Below, piece after piece: positions 16,943 through 25,907 of a DNA stretch of 64,000 nucleotides. The position numbers and the translations under genes were made by a program. Numbering within the stretch: the stretch's first letter is position 1; the number at the start of each line of letters is the position of its first letter. The notes beneath the pieces are model-generated. The model saw only the letters and a program-made list of their open reading frames with translations. It was not told the origin of the DNA and did not search any database. The stretch spans positions 31,123 to 95,122 of the forward strand of contig NZ_BONI01000033.1 in the NCBI RefSeq assembly GCF_016862635.1. The letters are read 5' to 3'. This DNA is from Catellatospora coxensis. GTDB taxonomy: Bacteria; Actinomycetota; Actinomycetes; Mycobacteriales; Micromonosporaceae.

Positions 16943-18649
16943 GTGACGATCCTGGTCAGCCGCGAGCGGTACGCGGCGCTGTACGGCCCCACCACCGGTG
17001 ACCGTATCCGGCTCGCCGACACGAACCTGCTCATCGAGGTCGAGGAGGACCGCTGCGCGGGCGGCGACGAGGCCGTCTTCGGCGGCGGCAAGGTGATCCG
17101 CGAGTCGATGGGCCAGTCGCGGGCCACCCGGGCGCAGGGCGCGCTGGACACCGTCATCACCGGGGCGGTGATCCTGGACCACTGGGGCATCGTCAAGGCC
17201 GACATCGGCATCCGCGACGGCCGGATCGTCGCGATCGGACGCGCCGGCAATCCCGACACCATGCCCGGCGTACACCCTGATCTGGTCATCGGCCCGGCGA
17301 CCGAGGTCGTCGCGGGCAACGGCAAGATCGTGACCGCCGGGGCCGTGGACACGCACGTGCACTTCATCTGCCCGCAGCTCGTGCACGAGGCCCTGGCGGG
17401 CGGGGTGACGACGCTGGTCGGCGGCGGCACCGGCCCGGCCGAGGGCACCAAGGCCACCACCGTCACCGCGAACGCCTGGCACCTGGCCCGCATGTTCGAG
17501 GCGCTGGACACGTTCCCGGTGAACGTGCTGCTGCTCGGCAAGGGCAACACGGTCTCCGAGGAGGCCATGTGGGAGCAGCTGCGGGCGGGGGCGGGCGGGT
17601 TCAAGCTGCACGAGGACTGGGGCACCACGCCCGCGGCGATCGACGCGTGCCTGCGGGTCGCGGACGCGTCCGGGGTGCAGGTGTCGATCCACACCGACAC
17701 CCTGAACGAGGCCGGGTTCGTGCAGGACACCCTGGCCGCGATCAACGGGCGGGCGATCCACTCGTACCACACCGAGGGGGCCGGGGGCGGCCACGCGCCC
17801 GACATCATCACGGTGGCGAGCCTGCCCAACATCCTGCCGTCGTCGACGAACCCGACCCGGCCCTACACCCGAAACACCCTGGCCGAGCACCTGGACATGC
17901 TGATGGTGTGCCACCACCTGAACGCGGCCGTGCCGGAGGACCTGGCGTTCGCGGAGAGCCGCATCCGGCCGTCCACGATGGCCGCCGAGGACCTGCTGCA
18001 CGACCTCGGCGCGATCTCGATCATCGGGTCGGACTCGCAGGCGATGGGCCGCATCGGCGAGATCGTGCTGCGCACCTGGCAGACCGCGCACGTGATGAAG
18101 GACCGGGTCGGCTCGCTGGCCGGTGACTCGTCGGCCGACAACAACCGGGCCAAGCGGTACGTCGCGAAGTACACCATCTGCGCGGCCATGGCCAACGGCC
18201 TGGAGGAGCAGATCGGCTCCGTCGAGCCCGGCAAGCTCGCCGACCTCGTGGTCTGGGACCCGGCGTTCTTCGGGGTCCGGCCGCACCTGGTGATGAAGGG
18301 CGGCATGATCGCGTACGCGCAGATGGGCGACGCGAACGCGTCCATCCCCACCCCGCAGCCGATGCTGCCCCGCCCGATGTTCGGCGCGTACGGCGTCGTG
18401 CCCGCGAAGACCTCACTCGCCTTCGTCGCCCCGGCGGCCCTGGAGGCGGGCCTGGAACTGGACGTCAAGCGGGCAATGGTGCCCGTCGCCGACGTGCGCT
18501 CGCGCGGCAAGGCCGACCTGCCCCACAACGGCGCGATGCCGCGCATCGAGGTCGACGCGGACACGTTCACCGTCCGCATCGACGGCGAGGTCGTCGACCC
18601 CGACCCGCCCACGGTCCTGCCCATGGCCCAGCGGTACTTCCTCTTCTGA
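16943..18649 (+). CDS. ureC: urease alpha (catalytic) subunit
   Basis: 568 residues, normal length. All active-site signatures are present: nickel ligands in AVDTHVHF, the carbamylated Lys in [34 protein letters not shown], the flap MVCHHLN with the mobile Cys-His pair, and the Asp ligand in [15 protein letters not shown]. It hydrolyses urea in the cytoplasm using two nickel ions. The GTG start at 16943 follows AGGGGAGAG. Nothing suggests inactivation. The gap and palindrome before it may give it a separate mRNA stability level from ureAB. Confidence 0.98.
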   Translation: MTILVSRERYAALYGPTTGDRIRLADTNLLIEVEEDRCAGGDEAVFGGGKVIRESMGQSRATRAQGALDTVITGAVILDHWGIVKADIGIRDGRIVAIGRAGNPDTMPGVHPDLVIGPATEVVAGNGKIVTAGAVDTHVHFICPQLVHEALAGGVTTLVGGGTGPAEGTKATTVTANAWHLARMFEALDTFPVNVLLLGKGNTVSEEAMWEQLRAGAGGFKLHEDWGTTPAAIDACLRVADASGVQVSIHTDTLNEAGFVQDTLAAINGRAIHSYHTEGAGGGHAPDIITVASLPNILPSSTNPTRPYTRNTLAEHLDMLMVCHHLNAAVPEDLAFAESRIRPSTMAAEDLLHDLGAISIIGSDSQAMGRIGEIVLRTWQTAHVMKDRVGSLAGDSSADNNRAKRYVAKYTICAAMANGLEEQIGSVEPGKLADLVVWDPAFFGVRPHLVMKGGMIAYAQMGDANASIPTPQPMLPRPMFGAYGVVPAKTSLAFVAPAALEAGLELDVKRAMVPVADVRSRGKADLPHNGAMPRIEVDADTFTVRIDGEVVDPDPPTVLPMAQRYFLF

Positions 18650-19356
18650 TGCACCGCACCGCGTACCTGTTGCTGGCCGACGGGCGGTTCCCGTCCGGCG
18701 GCCACGCCCACTCCAGCGGCCTCGAAGCGGCCGTCGCGGCCGGCCGGGTCACCGACCTGCCCGGTCTCGAAGCCTTCCTGCACGGCCGCCTCTCCTACGC
18801 CGCCCCCGTCACCGCCGCCTTCACCGCCGCCACCCACCTGTCCGCTGCGCGGATGGGAAGGGCACCTTGCAGTACACATAGCGATGTGAAGGTGCCCTTC
18901 CTTTCCCTCGATCGGGAGTTGGAGGCGCGGACGGTGTCGCCGGCGCTGCGGCTGGCGTCGCGGCGGCAGGGCAGGGCGCTGCTGCGGGCGGGGCGGAACA
19001 CCTGGCCCAGTGAGGTGTACGGGCACCTGCCGAAGCATGCGGACGGGCCGCACCAGCCGCTGGCGCTGGGCGTGACGGCGGCCGCGGCGGGACTGTCCAC
19101 GGAGGAGGCCGCGCAGGTCGCGGCGTACGGGGTGCTCACCGGGCCGGCCAGTGCGGCGGTGCGGCTGCTCGGGCTGGACCCGTACCAGGTGCAGAACCTG
19201 CTGGCCAGGATGGCCGGCGTATGCGACGAGATCGCGGCAGCCGCCGCGGCGGTCGCCCACAAGTCCCCGCAGGAGCTGCCGGCCCACGCGGCGCCGCTGG
19301 CCGACATCTCCGCCGAACTGCACGCCACCTGGGAGGTGCGTCTCTTTGCGAGCTGA
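18649..19356 (+). CDS. ureF: urease accessory protein UreF, with internal palindrome
   Basis: 235 residues. UreF signatures are [20 protein letters not shown] near the N-terminus, [20 protein letters not shown] and the C-terminal helices with [14 protein letters not shown]. UreF acts with UreG and UreD to insert nickel into urease. The ATG overlaps the ureC stop by one base. Around residues 66-90 the product carries an odd stretch ([20 protein letters not shown]), exactly where a perfect 13-base inverted repeat lies in the DNA. From memory of actinobacterial UreF, this adds about 15 residues to a short loop between two helices. The reading frame is preserved, so the protein is probably functional. 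Confidence 0.93.
   Translation: MHRTAYLLLADGRFPSGGHAHSSGLEAAVAAGRVTDLPGLEAFLHGRLSYAAPVTAAFTAATHLSAARMGRAPCSTHSDVKVPFLSLDRELEARTVSPALRLASRRQGRALLRAGRNTWPSEVYGHLPKHADGPHQPLALGVTAAAAGLSTEEAAQVAAYGVLTGPASAAVRLLGLDPYQVQNLLARMAGVCDEIAAAAAAVAHKSPQELPAHAAPLADISAELHATWEVRLFAS
18856..18901. repeat. palindromic element inside ureF
   Basis: GGAAGGGCACCTT (18856-18868) pairs perfectly with AAGGTGCCCTTCC (18889-18901), with a 20-base centre. I recall very similar GGAAGGGCACCTT hairpins as common intergenic elements in Micromonosporaceae genomes. Here the element is within the coding region of ureF. Confidence 0.9.
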
Positions 19357-20083
19357 CCACGCCTACGACCACGACGAAACGGTGCCCCACACCCACCCGG
19401 AGCCGGGCGTCGACCCGCACCCGCCGCTGCCGCGACTGGACCGGGCGGTGCGCATCGGCATCGGCGGGCCGGTCGGGTCCGGTAAGACCGCGCTCGTCGC
19501 CGCCCTGTGCCGGGCGCTGGCCGGCGAGCTGCGGCTGGCGGTGGTGACCAACGACATCTACACCACCGAGGACGCCGACTTCCTCAAGCGGGCCGGGGTG
19601 CTCGACCCGTCCCGCATCCGCGCGGTCGAGACCGGATGCTGCCCGCACACCGCGATCCGCGACGACATCTCCGCCAACCTCGACGCCGTCGAGGAGCTGG
19701 AAGAAGCGCTCGGACCACTGGACCTGGTGCTGGTCGAGAGCGGCGGCGACAACCTCACCGCCACGTTCAGCAAGGGCCTGGTCGATCAGCAGATCTTCGT
19801 CGTCGACGTGGCGGGCGGGGACAAGGTGCCGCGCAAGGGCGGGCCCGGCGTCACCACCGCGGACCTGCTCGTCATCAACAAGACCGACCTCGCCCCGCTG
19901 GTCGGCGCGGACCTGTCCGTGATGGACCGCGACGCCCGCGCCCGCCGCGGCACGCTGCCGACGATCTTCCAGTCCATCGCGCAGGACCCGCACGCGAGCC
20001 AGGTCGCCGACTGGGTACGCCACGTCGTCGCCCACGCCGTGGGCGTCCACGGCCACGACCACGTCCACGCCGGGGCGCACTGA
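19346..20083 (+). CDS. ureG: urease accessory GTPase UreG with His-rich ends
   Basis: 245 residues from TTG 19346, which has GGGAGG nine bases upstream inside ureF. A GTG at 19382 is the alternative start. The SIMIBI GTPase core has P-loop [26 protein letters not shown], the metal-binding Cys-Pro-His in [24 protein letters not shown] and NKTD. The N-terminus has five His in 25 residues and the last 20 residues contain seven His ([13 protein letters not shown]). No ureE is nearby, so these tails may take over nickel storage or delivery. The gene overlaps the ureF end by 11 bases. Confidence 0.95.
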   Translation: MRADHAYDHDETVPHTHPEPGVDPHPPLPRLDRAVRIGIGGPVGSGKTALVAALCRALAGELRLAVVTNDIYTTEDADFLKRAGVLDPSRIRAVETGCCPHTAIRDDISANLDAVEELEEALGPLDLVLVESGGDNLTATFSKGLVDQQIFVVDVAGGDKVPRKGGPGVTTADLLVINKTDLAPLVGADLSVMDRDARARRGTLPTIFQSIAQDPHASQVADWVRHVVAHAVGVHGHDHVHAGAH

Positions 20084-20799
20084 TGCGGGCGCTGGCCAGG
20101 ATCGTCGCCGAGGCCGACGGCCGCGGCGGCACCCGGCTGGCGCGCCTGCGCGGCGAGCCGCCCCTGCAACTGCGGCACACCCCGGACGGCTCGGCGGCGG
20201 CGACGGTGCACCTGATCGGCAGCGCCGCCGGGCCGCTCGGCGGCGACGACCTGCGCATCGAGATCGAGGTCGGCGAGGGCGCGTCGCTGTGCGTACGCTC
20301 CGTCGCCGCCTCGATCGCCCTGCCCGGCCGGGACGGTGCGCCGTCCCGCACGACCGTCGTCGCGACCGTCGCGGCGGGTGGCGAGCTGCGCTGGCTGCCG
20401 GAGCAGCTGGTCGCCGCCGCGGGCTGCCGCCACCAGGCGACATCCACCGTGGAGCTGGCGGGCGGGGGCCGGCTGGTGTGGCGGGAGGAGCTGATCTGCG
20501 GGCGGCACGACGAACAGCCCGGTGACGCCGTGGTCAGCACGTCGGTCGACTACGACGGCGCTCCCCTGCTGCGCCAGTCGCTGACGATCGGGCCGGGCAC
20601 GCCCGGCTGGGACGGCCCGGCCGTGCTCGGCGGGGCACGGGCGACCGGCTCGCTGCTGCTCGTCGACCCCGCCGCCGCGCCCGCGCCGCCCGCCATGCTG
20701 GGCGCCACCGCGGTACGGATGCCGCTGACCGGCCCCGCGACGCTGGTCAGCGCCACCGCACCGGACGCGCACACGCTGCGCGGTTTCCTCGGCGCGTGA
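20083..20799 (+). CDS. ureD: urease accessory protein UreD
   Basis: 238 residues, at the short end for UreD (UreH). Recognisable segments are LRIEIEVGEGASLCVRSVAAS, GELRWLPEQLVAAAGCRHQ and LVWREELICGRHDEQPGDAV. UreD is the scaffold that binds apo-urease and passes nickel through a tunnel from UreG. Its ATG overlaps the ureG stop (TGATG), closing the tightly packed ureCFGD run. Sequence conservation is low in this family, but position and motifs make the call safe. Confidence 0.93.
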   Translation: MRALARIVAEADGRGGTRLARLRGEPPLQLRHTPDGSAAATVHLIGSAAGPLGGDDLRIEIEVGEGASLCVRSVAASIALPGRDGAPSRTTVVATVAAGGELRWLPEQLVAAAGCRHQATSTVELAGGGRLVWREELICGRHDEQPGDAVVSTSVDYDGAPLLRQSLTIGPGTPGWDGPAVLGGARATGSLLLVDPAAAPAPPAMLGATAVRMPLTGPATLVSATAPDAHTLRGFLGA

Positions 20800-20807
20800 C
20801 GCCGAGC

Positions 20808-20821
20808 GGAGAGCGCTCTCC
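20808..20821. promoter_or_regulatory. 14-base perfect palindrome after ureD
   Basis: GGAGAGCGCTCTCC lies nine bases after the ureD stop and 47 bases before the next start. It could be an operator for the next gene or the core of a short terminator. Only the symmetry is seen. Confidence 0.35.
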
Positions 20822-20867
20822 ATCCGGGGGATGACGCGCCCGTCATCGAGCGTGTTCACTGACGGAC

Positions 20868-22067
20868 GTGCGCGACTGGGAGGCCGACTACACCGACTTC
20901 GTCACCGTCTACGCCGGACGGCTACGGCGGCTGGCGTACGGCCGCTGCGGCGACTGGGCCACCGCCGACCGGCTGACCCGGCAGGTCCTGCTGGACGTCT
21001 ACCTGCGCGGGAGCAGCCCCGACCGGGAGCCCCCGGAGATCCACGCCGAGCAGGCGCTGCTCCGGCTGCTGCGCCGTCACGTCACCGAGACGGAGACAGG
21101 CCCCGACCTGCTGGCACCGCCGACCCCGTTCACGTCCGACGAGCTGATCGCGGTCGGCCGGGCCCGGCTACGGGTGCGACGTGCCGTCACCGCGGTGGTT
21201 ACCGTGTTCGGACTGATCGCGGCAGGTGCGGCGCTGATCATGCTGCGGCCTGTCCCGGGCGGGGCGCCGCTGCCCGAGGCCGAGGACTGCATGGCCGGGC
21301 TGCCGTCGCCGCCGTCGGGCACCGCCACGCCGTCGGGGCGGCCGGCGAGCGAGGCCGGCGAGGGCGGCATGGACCGGCTGACGGCGCTGACCGGCGACCT
21401 GCCCCTGCGCACCAGATCGATCCTGCCCGAGCAGGTGCGCCGCGAGCGGCTCGGCTGCGAGGTCGCGGCGTACTTCCTTACCAAGGTGAACCCGGGCGGG
21501 CTGGAGCGGGTCGACCTGGGGCTCGACGACCGCGGGGACGACCGGCCGCTGGCGGCGCTGCTCGACCCGGCGATCGGTCCGGCGGCGCTGACGGTCGCGG
21601 TGCGGATCACCACCGCCAGCGGGCAGGGCACCGTGACGATCTCGGTGGCCCCGACGACGGCCCGCCCGGACGAACGGCACTGCGCCCGGCTCACCATCTG
21701 CCGCCTGTCGACGGTGACCGAGGAGGGCCTGGTCGTCGAGCAGTACGGCGTGCACGAGACGCCGGAGGCGGTGAAAGCCGGACACCGGCTGGGCGCCGAT
21801 GCGGACTGGTGGTCGGTGGCGGTCTACACGGGCCACAGCATGGTCCTGGTGACGATCACGAACACGCCCGACGTGCGCGCGGCGCTGCCGGCCAGCGCCC
21901 AGTACACACCGCTCGGCGAGCAGGTCACCACGCTGGCCGCCGACCCCCGGCTCGCGGTGTTCGACCCGCCCGCCGCCGCGACACCGTCCGCGGCCGGACC
22001 GGCCGTTCACGCCAGCGGCAGGACCCGGGCGATCCGGATCGACTTGCCGCCGCCCGCCGCCGGGTAG
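20868..22067 (+). CDS. membrane protein with sigma-region-2-like N-terminus
   Basis: 399 residues from GTG 20868. Residues 6-50 (DFVTVYAGRLRRLAYGRCGD, then WATADRLTRQVLLDVYL) resemble region 2 of SigE-type ECF sigma factors, but no region 4 follows. A single transmembrane helix around residue 115 (VTAVVTVFGLIAAGAALIML) precedes an extracytoplasmic domain of about 260 residues with four Cys. It may be a repurposed sigma-like sensor, or the resemblance may be shallow. Its last 61 bases overlap the convergent gene at 22007. It may share the urease transcript but is probably independent. Confidence 0.7.
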   Translation: MRDWEADYTDFVTVYAGRLRRLAYGRCGDWATADRLTRQVLLDVYLRGSSPDREPPEIHAEQALLRLLRRHVTETETGPDLLAPPTPFTSDELIAVGRARLRVRRAVTAVVTVFGLIAAGAALIMLRPVPGGAPLPEAEDCMAGLPSPPSGTATPSGRPASEAGEGGMDRLTALTGDLPLRTRSILPEQVRRERLGCEVAAYFLTKVNPGGLERVDLGLDDRGDDRPLAALLDPAIGPAALTVAVRITTASGQGTVTISVAPTTARPDERHCARLTICRLSTVTEEGLVVEQYGVHETPEAVKAGHRLGADADWWSVAVYTGHSMVLVTITNTPDVRAALPASAQYTPLGEQVTTLAADPRLAVFDPPAAATPSAAGPAVHASGRTRAIRIDLPPPAAG

Positions 22068-23425
22068 GCCGCGCTGCCGTCCGAGTATGCCTTGAACGCC
22101 TGGTAGTCGTGGTCCCGGACGTTGGCGGTGAACTTCGCGCCGACCGTCTTGCCGGTGGCGGCGTCGTACACCTGCGCGGCGATCGCCGAGCCCGACGCCC
22201 AGGCGAGCAGCATCCGGCCGGTTCCGTAGCTCACCAGGTGCGGGTGGCTCGATCGGGCCGCGGTCTTGATCGTGAGGTTCGACTTGCCGGTGGTGAAGCG
22301 CTCCAGCCGTACGCCGCCGCCCTGGCTCCACGCCGTCCAGTAACCGCGGCTCGGCGCGAGCACCAGGTCACCGCCGAACAGGCTGCCGTCGCAGGTTCCC
22401 GCCGCCACGGTCCGGTACGGGTCCGGCTGCGCGATGCGGCACGCGTTGTCGGTCGCGCACACCATCGCGTAATGGCTGGTCCGCGGATCCCACACGATGC
22501 GCGTCGTCCAGCTGTGGCTGCACCCGACCTCGAAACTGTCGCGGTGCCCGGACACCAGTCTGCCGTTCGCGTCGACGACCTGCATGCGGTCGCCCTCGTG
22601 GATGTCGACGCAGGAGCCGTTGCGCACGGTGATGGCGACGCCGAAGTACGCCGCGTAGTTCTTGCCGTCGGTGGCGAGCCGGCCGTGGTGCTGGTACCAC
22701 CAGACGAAGCGCGCGCCGTCGTCGTAGCCGGTGCGGCCGCCGCCGAGGTTGGTGACCTGGCGTTCCCACACCTGGCGGCCGGTGTCGTCGAACCGGACCA
22801 TGTACATGGTCTTGCACGGGCTCGACGAGCCGCCGCAGAGCTTGCCGCCGCCGCAGTCGCCCTTGCGGGTCAGCAGCACGACCCCGCCGGTGCGGTCGGC
22901 GTGCACGTCCTGCAGGTCGATGCCGACGAAGCTGGTGGGGGTGCCGATGAGCTTGTCGTCGCAGTCGAGCCGGCCGAGGTGAACCCGCCCGTTGGTGCCG
23001 AGCCAGGCCAGCCAGGAGCCGCCTGCGGGCCGCTCCGCGATCGCCATGGGCAGCGGCTCGGTGTCGCCCTCGCGGCCGTACCCGGTGACGGCGGCGCTCA
23101 GCTTGACCTCGGTGACCTTCACGACCGGCTTCGGCCCGGCGACCCGGGCGCAGGGCCCGACCGGCTGCGCCGACGGCGACGCGGCGGGGCTCGTAGTCGC
23201 CGACGCCGACGCCGACGGGTCCGGGGTGGCCGGACCCTGGGCCTGCGCGGGGGCCGCGGGGTCGGACCCGAACCAGGAACCCGGGCCGCCCGCGGCGGCG
23301 GTGAGGGCGGCCGTGGCCAGCACGGCGACCGCGGACAGTCCGGCGGCGACCAGCAGCAGCCGCCGCTTCGACGCGCGGCCCCGGTGCCGACCGGCGCTGG
23401 ATGACGGGGTGTCGCCGATGCTCAT
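22007..23425 (-). CDS. membrane-anchored beta-propeller-like protein
   Basis: 472 residues. A short basic N-terminus, one transmembrane helix (LLLVAAGLSAVAVLATAALT, residues 23-42) and a Ser/Pro/Ala-rich linker lead into an extracytoplasmic domain. That domain has repeated short strands such as GGSWLAWLGTNGRVHLGRLD, RFVWWYQHHGRLATDGKN and GRMLLAWASGSAIAAQVY. The repeats suggest a WD40-like or PQQ-like propeller. Ten or so Cys suggest disulfides outside the cell. I do not know a function. The start at 23425 was chosen because everything upstream in frame lacks coding character. Confidence 0.78.
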   Translation of the reverse strand: MSIGDTPSSSAGRHRGRASKRRLLLVAAGLSAVAVLATAALTAAAGGPGSWFGSDPAAPAQAQGPATPDPSASASATTSPAASPSAQPVGPCARVAGPKPVVKVTEVKLSAAVTGYGREGDTEPLPMAIAERPAGGSWLAWLGTNGRVHLGRLDCDDKLIGTPTSFVGIDLQDVHADRTGGVVLLTRKGDCGGGKLCGGSSSPCKTMYMVRFDDTGRQVWERQVTNLGGGRTGYDDGARFVWWYQHHGRLATDGKNYAAYFGVAITVRNGSCVDIHEGDRMQVVDANGRLVSGHRDSFEVGCSHSWTTRIVWDPRTSHYAMVCATDNACRIAQPDPYRTVAAGTCDGSLFGGDLVLAPSRGYWTAWSQGGGVRLERFTTGKSNLTIKTAARSSHPHLVSYGTGRMLLAWASGSAIAAQVYDAATGKTVGAKFTANVRDHDYQAFKAYSDGSAAYPAAGGGKSIRIARVLPLA

Positions 23426-23672
23426 ACGTGTCCTCAGGTCTGCCGCCGACCGAACCGGGCGCGGATCCGGGGCGACTCTACCGACCCTTTGTGACCGCTC
23501 ACAATCCACACCGGACGGCGGGCCCCCACCACACCGCCGAGGCGGCGACGGCCCGGGGGCCTCGGAGATCGGGCCGCCGCCGGTGGTGCCGCAACCCGCA
23601 CCGCCGGCGGCGGCCGAGACAATTTCACGAAGACATCTTCGCTTACGGGCGGTTTTGGCTAGTCTGCCGTAC

Positions 23673-24935
23673 ATGAACCTATTTGCGCCTTCACGGCAGC
23701 GCCTCACTCTCGCGGTGGCCACCGCGGCGCTGGCGATCCCGCTCGTCGCCGCGCCCGGCGTCGCGAAGGCGCACGTCTCCCCCGGCCGGGCCGCGCCCGC
23801 GCACGCCGCCTCCTGGCGCGTCGCGCCCTGCCCGAAGCCCGCCGGGCCGCGGGTGTCCGCGCCGACACGCCCGTCCCCGCCCTCGGCCGACCCCGTCCTG
23901 CGCACCGTCGGCGGCGACGAGCTGGCCACCGCGGGGCTGGCCGTGCCCGCTTCCGCCGCCGCGCCGCCCGCGGTCACCGCCACCTCCTGGCTGGTCGCCG
24001 ACCTCGACAGCGGCGCGGTGCTCGGCGCGTGCGGCGCCCACGAGTACGCCACCCCGGCCAGCGTGCAGAAGCTGCTGCTCGCGGCGACCATGATCGCGCG
24101 GCTCGACCCGAAACGCGTCGTCACCATCACCCGCGAGGACGTCGACATCGAGCCGGGCAGCTCCTCGGCGGGGCTGATCGAGGGCGGCCGGTACACGGTG
24201 GAGACGCTGTGGCTGGGGCTGCTGCTCGCCTCCGGCAACGACGCCGCGAACGTGCTGGCCCGCCTGGGCGCCGGCTCCGCCGAGGCCGGGGTCCGCGAGA
24301 TGAACGAGCTGGCCGCGAAGCTCGGCGCGTTCCAGACGCACGCGGTCACCCCGTCCGGCCTGGACGCGCCCGGCCAGTTCACCAGCGCCTACGACCTCGC
24401 CCTGATCATGCGGGCGTGCCTGGCCGAGCCGCTGTTCCGCAAGTACGCCCTCACCCGGTACACGCAGATCCCCGACCAGGGCAAGCACCACAAGGGCTTC
24501 CAGATCCAGAACCAGAACCTGCTGATCGACAACTACCCGGGCGCGCTCGGCGGCAAGACCGGCTACACCGACCTGGCCCGGCACACCTATGTCGGCGCGG
24601 CCGAGCGCAACGGGCGGCGGCTGGTCGTCAGCGTGCTCGGCGCCGAATACGTGCCGCTGCGCGGCTGGGAACAGGGCGCGGCGCTGCTCGACTGGGGCTT
24701 CGCCCAGCCCGCCGACGCCTCGGTCGGGCGGCTGGTCGACGGGGGCGCGGCTGCGGCGAACCCGTCGGCGGCGGCCCAGGCCGCCGACACCCCGGGCACC
24801 GGCACGAACGCCCTCGCGGGCGAGGGCGGCACGGGCACGCCGCCGCTGCTCGCGTTCGGCGCGGTGATCGCGGCGGCCGGGCTGGTGCTCTCGGCGGCCG
24901 CCCGGCGACGGCGCGGCAACCATACGCGGCGCTGA
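23673..24935 (+). CDS. D-alanyl-D-alanine carboxypeptidase (S11 family)
   Basis: 420 residues. The protein has a signal peptide (LTLAVATAALAIPLVAAPGVAKA), a Pro/Ala-rich spacer and an S11 penicillin-binding fold with all three motifs: ASVQK (S-x-x-K), ASGNDAANV (S-x-N) and GGKTGYTD (K-T-G). A C-terminal transmembrane anchor (LLAFGAVIAAAGLVLSAAA) is followed by RRRR. It trims the terminal D-Ala of peptidoglycan stem peptides outside the membrane. Actinobacterial DacC-type enzymes have the same layout. ATG 23673 is the only start that gives a signal peptide at the N-terminus. Confidence 0.93.
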   Translation: MNLFAPSRQRLTLAVATAALAIPLVAAPGVAKAHVSPGRAAPAHAASWRVAPCPKPAGPRVSAPTRPSPPSADPVLRTVGGDELATAGLAVPASAAAPPAVTATSWLVADLDSGAVLGACGAHEYATPASVQKLLLAATMIARLDPKRVVTITREDVDIEPGSSSAGLIEGGRYTVETLWLGLLLASGNDAANVLARLGAGSAEAGVREMNELAAKLGAFQTHAVTPSGLDAPGQFTSAYDLALIMRACLAEPLFRKYALTRYTQIPDQGKHHKGFQIQNQNLLIDNYPGALGGKTGYTDLARHTYVGAAERNGRRLVVSVLGAEYVPLRGWEQGAALLDWGFAQPADASVGRLVDGGAAAANPSAAAQAADTPGTGTNALAGEGGTGTPPLLAFGAVIAAAGLVLSAAARRRRGNHTRR

Positions 24936-24957
24936 CCGGTCGGCCGACACCGAAGCG

Positions 24958-25002
24958 CGATCCGCGGCACCGGGCCGGTGAGGGCCCGGTGGCCGCGGAT
25001 CG
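24958..25002. terminator. bidirectional terminator hairpin
   Basis: CGATCCGCGGC (24958-24968) pairs with GCCGCGGATCG (24992-25002), enclosing a smaller CCGGGCC/GGGCCCGG stem. It lies between two convergent genes with stops at 24935 and 25007. This position and symmetry suit termination in both directions. Confidence 0.75.
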
Positions 25003-25006
25003 TCGT

Positions 25007-25681
25007 TCAGCGGCGCCCGGCCGACCGCGCCGGGGGCGTGATCCGCACCCGCTGCACGGGGCGGCTCTCGATGTCGCCCAGCTGGCCGCAGATCGTCGAG
25101 CGCAGCTCGTCGTAGCCGGCGAACGAGTAGTCCTGGAACAGCGTGTAACCGGCCCACATCAGGTTCGCGCACACCTGCGGCGGCACCTTGCCCGTCGCCG
25201 CGCCCATGCCGACCAGCGCGATCGAGGTGATGCTGCCGGGCTCGCGCTCATTCTGCAGGTGCACGGCCTGGAACGCGGCCGCGCACGCCAGCGCCACGTT
25301 GAGCGTCTCGCGCACGTTCTCCGCCGACTGGTTCATCGTCGGCGTCGAGATCAGGAACTTCGGGTTGGCCGCGCCCGACGGCACGCACACCGCGCTGCCG
25401 ATCGGCAGCGACCCGCCGAACCCGTCCCGGATCGCCCGCTGCACCCGCAACTGGATGCCCGCGCCCAGGTGCCGCTTGATGACCGCGTCCACGCCGCCGT
25501 TCATGTCGCCCAGCGAGTTGGTCGGGCTGACCCACGCGTCGACACGCCGGTCGATGATCGACCCGCGTGAGATCTCGACCTCGGGGGTGTCGGCGAACGC
25601 CGACTGCCACGCCTGCACCACCTTCGTGTTGACGTCACTCAGCACTACCTTGAGCTGGGGCTTCATCTCGCTGACAGTCAT
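25007..25681 (-). CDS. macrodomain protein (putative ADP-ribose hydrolase)
   Basis: 224 residues, ATG 25681. Macrodomain signatures are VDAWVSPTNSLGDMNGGVDAVI (residues 47-68, split here as VDAWVSPTNSLG and DMNGGVD), which forms the ADP-ribose pocket, followed by LPIGSAVCVPSG, FLISTPTMNQSAENV and SIALVGMGAATGKVP. Macrodomains bind ADP-ribose and many remove it from proteins or nucleic acids. The gene is divergent from a gene encoding an ADP-ribosyltransferase domain, with 226 bases between the starts. The pair therefore looks like an ADP-ribosylation writer and eraser, as in DarTG. Activity and antitoxin role are inferred. Confidence 0.85.
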   Translation of the reverse strand: MTVSEMKPQLKVVLSDVNTKVVQAWQSAFADTPEVEISRGSIIDRRVDAWVSPTNSLGDMNGGVDAVIKRHLGAGIQLRVQRAIRDGFGGSLPIGSAVCVPSGAANPKFLISTPTMNQSAENVRETLNVALACAAAFQAVHLQNEREPGSITSIALVGMGAATGKVPPQVCANLMWAGYTLFQDYSFAGYDELRSTICGQLGDIESRPVQRVRITPPARSAGRR

Positions 25682-25907
25682 GGTTCGCTCCGGTCACGGG
25701 GAAGGGGGTGGGTCCAGCGGCTCGAAAGATAGCGGGCCGCACCGACGAAATCCCGGCGGCCGGGTCGTGATCGAACGGACGTCCGCGAGTTGTCGTGGCC
25801 CGGTGTTAGCGTCCGGTCCGCCTGGCGCGGCTGATCTTCGGGTCGCCGCGCGCGGAGCCCAAGCCGATCACCGTGCCAGCCGGCACGGCCGCCCCCGGGA
25901 GCACACC
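25682..25907. promoter_or_regulatory. divergent promoter region of the macrodomain and UNG-ART genes
   Basis: 226 bases separate the two divergent start codons. They contain an AT-richer patch near 25725-25755 and a CGTGCC-AGC-CGGCACG inverted repeat at about 25872-25887 before the plus-strand start. Promoter elements could not be placed with confidence. Confidence 0.4.
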
